Translations under genes and position numbers: made by a program
The notes under the pieces: generated by a model
The model's database searches: none
Told to the model about the DNA's origin: nothing
Seen by the model: only the letters and a program-made list of their open reading frames with translations
Source of the DNA: Leidyana gryllorum EB-2025a
Lineage: Eukaryota > Apicomplexa
NCBI GenBank assembly: GCA_048772705.1
Contig: JBLWGC010000025.1
Coordinates: 1-45,715, forward strand
Direction of reading: 5' to 3'
Length of the DNA stretch: 45,715 nucleotides
Shown: in pieces, positions 40,301 through 45,715 of the stretch
Numbering within the stretch: position 1 is the stretch's first letter
Layout: each line of letters opens with the position of its first letter

Positions 40301-41634
40301 GTGTCAGCTGGTGAAGTGGTTGAGATGTGGCGCTGATGCACTTCTTGATTGATCCAGAATTGCCCTTTCTTGGATACTGTTTCCTTGAGTTTAGCTGCCA
40401 ATAGAGTGAAGACGTATAGGTGGTCGCGAATATATTCTAGACGATAACTAGACAGGCGCTGCTTTATATATGTTGAGAGGTGAAGATTCTTGGGTATGTG
40501 GTGCATCGCGTTATTGGTATTGCGACGCGAAGCGGAAGTTGAGTGCTTGAGCAGTTGTTGATAACTCGTGTTCCCGTTACATGAGTAGAAGAAGTGTGGA
40601 AAGGAGTCGTATTCTATATCGTGAGACGGAGACTTGAAGTAGTATCGTGAAGAAGCGCCAATAGCATGATAGTAGATTTTGTCTTCGAACGGATTGGCCT
40701 GATAGTTGACTTCCGTAGATCCCATGAGTATAGAGGGAGGTTCAGGCGGGGGTGTAGTCTCGAGTGTGGAGCGTTCGATCTGTCCTGTATGAGGAGACGT
40801 TTCAGTGAGCTCGAGCACTGGGAGGTTGTCGGGAAGATCCTGTTGTATGTGGGAGGTCCCGTAGCGGGAATCTCGGAGCGATAGTAGGTTGAACGCGTGA
40901 ATGATGTTTCTACTGTTGAGTTTTCCATAGAAGTGGGGGTGGAAACTGTGTGTGTTGAAGTAAAACTTCGCTGGTATGACTTGGGAGCGTTCAGCCAGTG
41001 GAATGAGCTCGGAGAAGGCGTATAGATCAGTATACTTGTGGTATACGGCTATAGTTGAGTGAATCCCTGAGTAATGCTTCAGCCACACGCAAGGTTGTGC
41101 AAGGGCGATCGCTCGTTTCTCGATCATGGATAAATTGAGAAGGAAGAGGTTGGGTAGTGGATTGATTACGTTGCTTGCACACCGGATGATAGGTTGGGTA
41201 TAGTCAGAGCACGTGCGACAGATGACGAGGAGCTGGGCAATCAATGGGAGTATTTGGTCGATTGACTCTGGTAGTTGATAGGGGAAATGCGGCCGAAGTC
41301 TATGTAGTATCATGAACGTGGGTGTGGGATCGAGACGAATTCTGATAGAATCGGGCAGGTTGGTCCATTGAACGGGTGTCAAGTCGTCCATAGAACATCG
41401 TGAACCGCAATAACTACACGCGAACAACTTGAAAGAGCCGAAATGAAGTGGAGAATCGACTGATTCAAGGATGCCAGCAGTGACCCATGATTGAAGTAAG
41501 GTATTTCTTGCTTGTCGGGTTGTGCTCCACGCATGAGCTTGGTCTTGAAGTGTTGGTGGTTGGATGAGCAATGATTGAACTCTCCAAATGCGTTGTAACT
41601 CTTCGAAAGTTTCATCTTGGAGTAGCCGATTCAT
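37318..41634 (-). CDS. Helitron-type Rep-helicase (HUH Rep plus Pif1-like helicase)
   Basis: 1438 codons, one open frame. The N-terminal region has cysteine pairs (CSYCGSRC; CRTC) and the FPHFFYSCNG motif common before Helitron Rep domains. The Rep nuclease shows the HUH motif GTPHAHCLLW near residue 600 and the two-tyrosine motif YITKYVSK near 795, expected to nick and join single strands in rolling-circle transposition. An acidic linker (about 1015-1060) leads to a Pif1-like superfamily-1 helicase: Walker A GKGGTGKS near 1092, Walker B LIDEISM near 1176, GDFDQLPPV near 1221 and NGSIGHL near 1368. The end is odd: LAWGLTV near 1408 is followed by VQVGETRKGE, not the usual HKxQG motif, and the protein stops about 20 residues later. 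The helicase is thus probably C-terminally truncated or altered. Full-length Helitron proteins are often near this size. Divergent from the ORF at 41672, with 37 bp between starts. Confidence 0.9.
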   Translation of the reverse strand: MNRLLQDETFEELQRIWRVQSLLIQPPTLQDQAHAWSTTRQARNTLLQSWVTAGILESVDSPLHFGSFKLFACSYCGSRCSMDDLTPVQWTNLPDSIRIRLDPTPTFMILHRLRPHFPYQLPESIDQILPLIAQLLVICRTCSDYTQPIIRCASNVINPLPNLFLLNLSMIEKRAIALAQPCVWLKHYSGIHSTIAVYHKYTDLYAFSELIPLAERSQVIPAKFYFNTHSFHPHFYGKLNSRNIIHAFNLLSLRDSRYGTSHIQQDLPDNLPVLELTETSPHTGQIERSTLETTPPPEPPSILMGSTEVNYQANPFEDKIYYHAIGASSRYYFKSPSHDIEYDSFPHFFYSCNGNTSYQQLLKHSTSASRRNTNNAMHHIPKNLHLSTYIKQRLSSYRLEYIRDHLYVFTLLAAKLKETVSKKGQFWINQEVHQRHISTTSPADTEDPEPHLESTTATRKILDREIVRELVDMVRNNKNVSHHRMIRTVLATIPPFPPYFVNSRYQLQNMIAQFGVPSIFLTISLSDPHLFFKYPTLQETQYYYSLQDFPLGTVKDYGLTAEFAGQLFPLLLQEFNRHLTTLGYPLYHHYERIEYQVRGTPHAHCLLWCKNTPKPLELCTPGERAGRILEWETFLNKIIFASTDDEEIRRVQTHTHYQRCQKNLKPLNTCKWRFPRLPTPIGKLLLPTHTESKDRRAARAIVYSWQKRLQYKTMEFTHMEFDQLTFDQWLALIGISNHETYYRLIAQSLPSPIYLAQRRVMDANINDFNPIIFPYTNSNMDISPVTTIAQAIQYITKYVSKSEPTLLKEDAFDNTRTMTQALFKTQDLNLSRRLSLQEATLTCQGRFPVTTTWNTVYLKPFNFMVAIHRPQSVDEATKIRLPTPYPTIYANRPSMLESLTIFEFTRDYVVSKRQPGSIPMTVPPAKKLYLTRRQAPVVVAGQYPPTLPPADDDKSLAYYFLPWRDVHQLLCFNDYTPQTQQEILERAHQSRPYEPRWQPNSICYDTDDDNAPDEDDQPEHVNDDFNNPGFDIPTSDDSDNDDDDDHDATNQLQSTLSFDPNSTVTTSQFRVLIEFYKWIHTSRTSQLLWLIHGKGGTGKSFLINKIRHICQVIDTNEGKTTLDKPMCQVIAPTGTAAYLINGQTIHHFAGLNHGSVLTTQSRSWNTLHNNASHVELILIDEISMVAPRLLSDLNLGLTNLGNSKPDSRKSLPYGGISIIAFGDFDQLPPVRATPLDEDPSFTKLFTRFDLIDNVRHGRDPDLLNFLEALQHGDKSTITKFVDAHKGTDKDLNTLPFVLFRHNEERTRYNKMRVQHMPGTPIQVTTSYTIKTISTRTNSKRTIHKWTQLILKRNAKTMITTNISVKKGYTNGSIGHLHKALKHDLWIKLNRNKLCRVAPMLHKNKRIYPIDLAWGLTVVQVGETRKGEPDHYRRFFGGS

Positions 41635-41671
41635 TTGAAGGAACAGTAGTCAAAATTGGGTAAAGAATAGG
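41635..41671. promoter_or_regulatory. Very short divergent intergenic region
   Basis: 37 bp between the ATG of the Rep-helicase gene (minus) and the first ATG of the next ORF (plus). If the second gene starts at its later ATG (41777), the gap is about 142 bp, a more plausible bidirectional promoter. Confidence 0.4.
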
Positions 41672-43030
41672 ATGAACACGACATTAGACAGAACACTGTG
41701 GATTGAAGGACAGCTTTTTTGTCAAATATTGATTGTTGCACTCAAATCATCCACTGTTACACAGAAGCTTGTTGAGATGGAAAAGAACACATCAAGTTCG
41801 GATATTCCGCTGGGTTACCTTGCGTTGGAACGGCTGATGGAGCAACGTCGTCGTCAAACTGGAAGAGGGAACGCGAGCGACATGTTGATGCAAACAGCCA
41901 GTCGCGAGAGTGGAGTGGAGGAGCGCCGAGAGGATAGCGCAGTGGTGACGAGTGAGAAGAAGCAACACATGCAGGAAATGATTAATAAGGTGTTGCAAGA
42001 CACGATTTACGTTGGTCGCTCACCTGAGTTTGTTGCTCCTGTTGTGATCTCGTGGTTCTCAGACGTGAGGAAGCACTTATTCTTCGATCAGGGAGATGAT
42101 GTGAAGTCTAAGTTGCGTGATGGTTGTAGGTATCGTCACTACAACACCTTGGAGCGAGCTCTGGAGGAGGTGGCGGAAGCAGCTGAAGTGTTCGATGGAG
42201 TGAGGGGGCGAGTTAACTTGAGTGCTTGGTACTTAATCTCTTCGTGCCAGTACTTCCAAGGGCCAGTGATAGTTGGCACTCAAATCGATTTCCAAGCACT
42301 GTGCATGAACGTGAATGATGTGTTTAAGCCGCGCACGAGTGTGAGGAAATTCGAGTTGAATGATCTCGCTGGATTGCGCAATCATTGGGTGTTCGTTCAC
42401 GTGAGGATCTTGGAGTTCCGGAGAAAGCAGTTAGCCATCAGGATGGGCTTGGATCGACGGCCTGTGCTCGAACCGATGACGGATCGTGACACGGAAGAGC
42501 TAGTTCGGATGGCTGAGGAAGAAGAGAAGAGGGTTGCGAGACGGAGAGCGGAGATGAATGACCGGTTGCGAGAAATCAATATCAGGGAGTCAGAGCTGGG
42601 TCAAGTTGCGAAGCGTGCGAGGACTATAAAGGGGGTGGGGGAAGTTGGTCGTGGACCTTCCGTAGCAAGTAAGCGAGAGGAAGGACCGAGAATCGAGGCG
42701 GCGGATGGGGACTTAAAGGGGGAAATAGAGCAGATGAAGAAAATGATGATGAGTATGGCAAACCGGTTGGAACGAATGGTGATGAAAGAACCTGATGTCG
42801 TTGTTGATCATGAATCATCGATTGAATCAACCCTGATTCAACCGACGTTGCAGCTGGAAGATGTTGCAGGGGGGAACGACGTGTGGCCTCTTGGGGTTCC
42901 TGTGTCAGGTGTGGAAGATCGTGAGATGCCAGAAGGAAAGGTCGGGGCTACTGAGGGAGGTGGAGAGCAGAGTCCAGTAAGGGAGGATGAAGGAGATACA
43001 GATAGAGAGGGAGGAGAAGGTAGCAGTTAG
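41672..43030 (+). CDS. Unknown protein with basic and coiled-coil regions
   Basis: 452 codons; the in-frame ATG at 41777 (MEKNTSSSDIPLG) would give 417 and is a likely alternative start. I do not recognise the family. A compact, possibly folded region lies at about residues 105-260 (SPEFVAPVVISWFSDV, CRYRHYNTLERALEE, LSAWYLISSCQYF, LAGLRNHWVFVHV). A charged helical stretch rich in Glu/Arg follows (EELVRMAEEEEKRVARRRAEM, about 265-310), then a basic KRAR that could be a nuclear signal, a second short coiled-coil (EIEQMKKMMMSMANRLERM) and an acidic Gly/Glu tail. Its place beside the Rep-helicase gene and between repeat arrays suggests an accessory protein of the same mobile element. Could be a captured host gene. 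Confidence 0.65.
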   Translation: MNTTLDRTLWIEGQLFCQILIVALKSSTVTQKLVEMEKNTSSSDIPLGYLALERLMEQRRRQTGRGNASDMLMQTASRESGVEERREDSAVVTSEKKQHMQEMINKVLQDTIYVGRSPEFVAPVVISWFSDVRKHLFFDQGDDVKSKLRDGCRYRHYNTLERALEEVAEAAEVFDGVRGRVNLSAWYLISSCQYFQGPVIVGTQIDFQALCMNVNDVFKPRTSVRKFELNDLAGLRNHWVFVHVRILEFRRKQLAIRMGLDRRPVLEPMTDRDTEELVRMAEEEEKRVARRRAEMNDRLREINIRESELGQVAKRARTIKGVGEVGRGPSVASKREEGPRIEAADGDLKGEIEQMKKMMMSMANRLERMVMKEPDVVVDHESSIESTLIQPTLQLEDVAGGNDVWPLGVPVSGVEDREMPEGKVGATEGGGEQSPVREDEGDTDREGGEGSS

Positions 43031-43212
43031 GAGAAGTGTCTTCACGTACCTGATAGGTAGCATGACGGACCGATTGCATCAATATTACGAGTGACTGCTT
43101 GTGAGTAAGATGTAGGACGACAATGGAATGCGTTAATGCGGGGGAGGAGAGAAGAATTGAAAGTAAAGTTGAAAGCTTAGTGGAACAGAATGAAAGTAGT
43201 ATATGGCTTACG
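43031..43212. repeat. Leader of array 3, related to the leaders of units 1 and 2
   Basis: GACGGACCGATTGCATCAAT near 43064 matches GAACGGACCAATTGCATCAA near 32917 and its copy in unit 2. Otherwise diverged. A frame from 43123 runs into array 3 but I do not call a gene. Confidence 0.65.
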
Positions 43213-44232
43213 AACTACTCGCAGAGTAGTCGCAAACAAGCAGCAAACATCTCGCAAAGAACTGGCAAACCAGTCGCAAACACGTGTCAAGAAAGTCGCA
43301 AACAAGTGGGAAACATGTGGCAGACAAGTTTGAAACAAGTGTCAAGTGAGTGCCAAACATGTGGCAAACAAGTAGCAAGTGAGTGGCAAACATGTGTCAA
43401 ACAAGTAGCAAGTGAGTGGCAAAGATGTGGCAAACAAGTAGCAAACATGTGACAAACAAGTGTCAAGTATGTCGAAAACAAGTGCCAAACATGTTGCAAA
43501 CAAGTGGCAGACAAATGGCAAACAAGTGGTAAACAAGTCGCAAACAAGTGTCAAGTATGTGGGAAACAAGTTTGAAACAAGTAGCAAACATGTTGGAAAC
43601 AAGTGGCAAACAAGTCGCAAACAAGTGCCAAGTATGTGGCAAACATGTGTGAAAGAAGTATCAAAAATGGCACGAACATGTGTCAAACAAGTAGCAAATA
43701 TGTTGCGAACAAGTGTCAAGTATGTCGGAAACAAGTGACAAACAAGTATCAAACATGTGATAAACAAGTAGCAAACATGTAGCAAACATGTTGGAAACAA
43801 GTGTCAAGTTTGTCGCTCACAAGTGGCAAACATGTGGCAAACAAGTAGCAAATATGTCGCAAACATGTTGCAAAGGTGTCGCAACAGTGTCGCAAACATG
43901 TGGTAGACAAGTGTCAAACAAGTACCACACATGTCGCAAACATGTGGTAGACAAGTGTGAAAGAGGTAATAAATATGTGACAAACAAGTGACAAACAAGT
44001 ATCAAACATGTGACAAACAAGTAGCAAACATGTGACAAACAAGTAGCAAACATGTTACAAACAAGTGTCAAGTTTGTCGCTCACAACTGTCAAACATGTT
44101 GCAAACAGGTGGCAAACAAGTAGCAAACATGTGACAAACAAGTATCAAACCAGTGGCAAACAAGTAGCAAACATGTGACAAACAAGTAGGAGACACGTGA
44201 CAAACAAGTAGCAAACATGTGCCAAACAAGTA
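43213..44232. repeat. 12-bp minisatellite array 3
   Basis: About 85 copies of the same type of 12-mer (ACAAGTAGCAAA, ACATGTGACAAA), more diverged from arrays 1 and 2 than those are from each other. Higher use of GTAGC and GTGAC variants. Frames open on both strands for the same reason as in array 1. Confidence 0.9.
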
Positions 44233-44415
44233 TTATAGATGTGTAAGACATTAATCATGTCGTACACCGTGTACAAGGGTGCTACAAGTGTGATAGCATT
44301 CTACAGAGATGTGCATCGGGTAGGGAAGAGCCACAGCTTACCGTGTGCGCAGTGTGTGAGGTTTGCGAGGGTTATTGGTGGCATGTTTAGTATGTATTGG
44401 GTTGCTAGAAAAACT
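44233..44415. other. Spacer between array 3 and the proline-rich ORF
   Basis: No gene recognised. It lies downstream of the minus-strand ORF at 44416. Confidence 0.4.
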
Positions 44416-45513
44416 TTATTGATTGTTTGTTGGGTTCGAAAAAACTTGCTGTCTGTCTCCCTGTTCGTGAGTCGTAACCCTTATTCCAGCGCGGGGTGTT
44501 GCCCTTGGTTGCGGTGGTGGATTGCTAACAGCCGCAGTGAGAGTGGGAGAGAGAGAAGGGGGAGCAGTAGCCAACGTAGGGGGGTAAAAAGGGTTCGGAC
44601 CTCCGTAATACAGCTGAGGAGGTCCGTAAAAGGGGGTAGGAACTCCTGACGGTAGCACAGTGTATGGGGCGAGCTCGTGGGAGTTGCCGATGCCCATATA
44701 TGGGTTGTACATGGCTTGTTGATGACGCCATTGGAGGGTTCGCAGTTCCATTTGGAACTGGAGGTGGCGGTCGATGTTCTGTATGTGGAACATCTCCACC
44801 TCCATCGCTTGCTTCAGCTCTTCAATCTTCCTCTTGTGTCGATCCTTGAGCCTCTTAGCCTGCTGAACTGCGGGTTCACCCCAAATGGGCACGCCATGTG
44901 TGGCAATGGGTGCGTCAAGGGCTTGAGAGCGAGCCCGAGCGGAGCTCCCTTGAAGGGGGATGGGTTCCATGTATGCTTGGTGACCCGGTGGGTGGGAGAG
45001 AGGTGTTCGAAGAGGAACAGTGTGATTGTGGATGATATCCTCAACCAACCGTTCGTCTTTGAGTAGGGATGAGGGGGGAGAAGCTGCCGCAGGGGGAAGA
45101 AGGGGGGGGAGTTGGGAGGCGCCGGTGGTAGCCGTCGAGACGGTGGGTGGTCTCTGTCCAAGCCCGAGCGGCTGGGAGAGCGGAGGGCTTGCTGTCGAGG
45201 CGGCTTCGGTGAGGTAGGACCGCGTCGGAGCCCTCACAACCATTGTGGTTGTCGCTTCCACAGGGGCTTCGGGCTCGGAGGGCTTTGGAGGGGGACTTAC
45301 CTGTGTCAGAGAAGGGGGCGAACTTTCAGCGGGCTGGGTAGAGGGGGTAGCAGGGCTGTTGGGGGGCGACTCGGGAGGCGTGGCCTCGATGGTCTCTTCT
45401 TCGAGCTCAGTGTTGCTCGAGGCTTCCATGTTGAGCGTCGTTGGTACGCTGGGAAGGGCCAGAGCCTCACCTTGAGCTTCAGTGGGTGCGTCACAAAGGG
45501 CTTTCTGTGCCAT
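44416..45513 (-). CDS. Unknown proline-rich protein with a coiled coil
   Basis: 365 codons from MAQKALCDAPTEA. A longer frame from 45660 exists, but its extra 49 codons run over the TGACGACAT repeats, so I prefer the later start. The N-terminal half is low-complexity Pro/Ser/Thr/Glu (TPPESPPNSPATPSTQ, SPPPKPSEPEAP). A basic-acidic helix at about 215-275 (KRLKDRHKRKIEELKQAMEVE) looks like a coiled coil. The C-terminus is Pro/Tyr/Gly-rich (FYGPPQLYYGGPNPFYPP). No known domain recognised. Possibly a second accessory protein of the Helitron-like element; disordered regulator or scaffold is a guess. Confidence 0.55.
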   Translation of the reverse strand: MAQKALCDAPTEAQGEALALPSVPTTLNMEASSNTELEEETIEATPPESPPNSPATPSTQPAESSPPSLTQVSPPPKPSEPEAPVEATTTMVVRAPTRSYLTEAASTASPPLSQPLGLGQRPPTVSTATTGASQLPPLLPPAAASPPSSLLKDERLVEDIIHNHTVPLRTPLSHPPGHQAYMEPIPLQGSSARARSQALDAPIATHGVPIWGEPAVQQAKRLKDRHKRKIEELKQAMEVEMFHIQNIDRHLQFQMELRTLQWRHQQAMYNPYMGIGNSHELAPYTVLPSGVPTPFYGPPQLYYGGPNPFYPPTLATAPPSLSPTLTAAVSNPPPQPRATPRAGIRVTTHEQGDRQQVFSNPTNNQ

Positions 45514-45715
45514 GGTCAATCTTAAGCGATACAAAAAACTGGTGGCAACTTTGTATTTACAAAAAAATTTGTAACGAGATAAGGGTGACGACATTGGTAG
45601 AATCGCGAAAATTTGCGTAAAAATTTCGATGAGACTTGAACGGGTTAAGGATGACGACAAGAAAAAACACGCAAAATATTTGCACTGGCAGCGGCAACTG
45701 TATGAGGCATTGAAG
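45514..45715. promoter_or_regulatory. Upstream region of the proline-rich ORF with two TGACGACAT repeats
   Basis: Contains TTTGTAACGAGATAAGGGTGACGACAT at about 45569-45594 (shown split: TTTGTAACGA, GATAAGGG, TGACGACAT) and GGTTAAGGATGACGACAA at about 45643-45660, matching the repeats at 34.3 kb. The position upstream of a minus-strand gene suggests promoter-linked sites. Confidence 0.5.

Noticed and set aside
43342-43800. Minus-strand frame of 152 codons rich in Cys, Leu and His inside array 3
   Set aside because: It follows directly from the stop-free 12-mer and occurs likewise in all arrays and frames.
45514-45660. N-terminal extension of the proline-rich ORF
   Set aside because: The added residues derive from the TGACGACAT repeats, which also occur in non-coding DNA at 34.3 kb.
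1-45715. tRNA, rRNA or other structural RNA genes
   Set aside because: I saw no cloverleaf-like or rRNA sequence; the TGGTAGCAG strings are primer sites complementary to a tRNA end, not tRNA genes.

Overview
This is eukaryotic, repeat-dominated DNA with no recognisable host gene. The left 31.9 kb is a stack of nested Ty3/gypsy LTR retrotransposons of the chromovirus type (gag with a CCHC knuckle; pol with protease, reverse transcriptase, RNase H, integrase and a C-terminal chromodomain). The right 13.8 kb is a more A/T- and G/T-rich region built around a Helitron-type Rep-helicase gene, tandem 2.8-kb units and arrays of degenerate 12-bp repeats. The primer sites match the 3' end of a tRNA whose acceptor stem begins AGCAG, most likely initiator Met. 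The species cannot be named from this; an alga, fungus or other protist would fit, and this is only a guess.

Retroelement layout. I use local names A to F. Element C is the oldest visible host and is in pieces: 15529-17250 (minus), 3892-5144 (plus) and 9754-10104 (plus) with a 3' LTR from 10105. F (5150-9748, plus) sits in C with target duplication CCGTC. A occurs twice in opposite orientation: 1-3891 (minus, running off the window) and 10487-15528 (plus, itself hit by a solo LTR at 13055-13292). D (minus) runs from a truncated 5' LTR at 31741-31896 to a 3' LTR at 17251-17475. It carries two solo LTRs (17736-18093, 21194-21455) and element B (21645-31021, plus, duplication ATGCT). B in turn carries E (21878-26569, minus, duplication CAGAT). 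Flanks of the two A copies show that 3892-10486 was inverted, most simply by recombination between them. LTR pairs of A, B, E and F look identical by eye, so these insertions are recent; C is older and damaged.

A shared and unusual architecture runs through the families: the gag start codon lies inside the LTR, so the first 20 or so Gag residues are LTR-encoded. The tRNA primer-binding site is read in the gag frame as Tyr-Thr-Gly-Ser-Ser. Gag ends at a T-run junction where pol begins in the -1 frame, and in four families pol ends on a stop codon supplied by the first bases of the 3' LTR. The LTRs also share a GC-rich GTCTCCG...CGGAGAC inverted repeat.

Helitron region. Two head-to-tail units (31897-34729 and 34730-about 37030) each hold a leader, a conserved GC hairpin and a 12-bp repeat array. 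Next come a 1438-codon Rep-helicase gene (37318-41634, minus), a divergent unknown coiled-coil ORF (41672-43030, plus), a third array (43213-44232) and a proline-rich ORF (44416-45513, minus). A motif GATAAGGRTGACGACAT occurs at 34.3-34.45 kb and again at 45.57-45.66 kb, which hints that the intervening DNA belongs to one large element.
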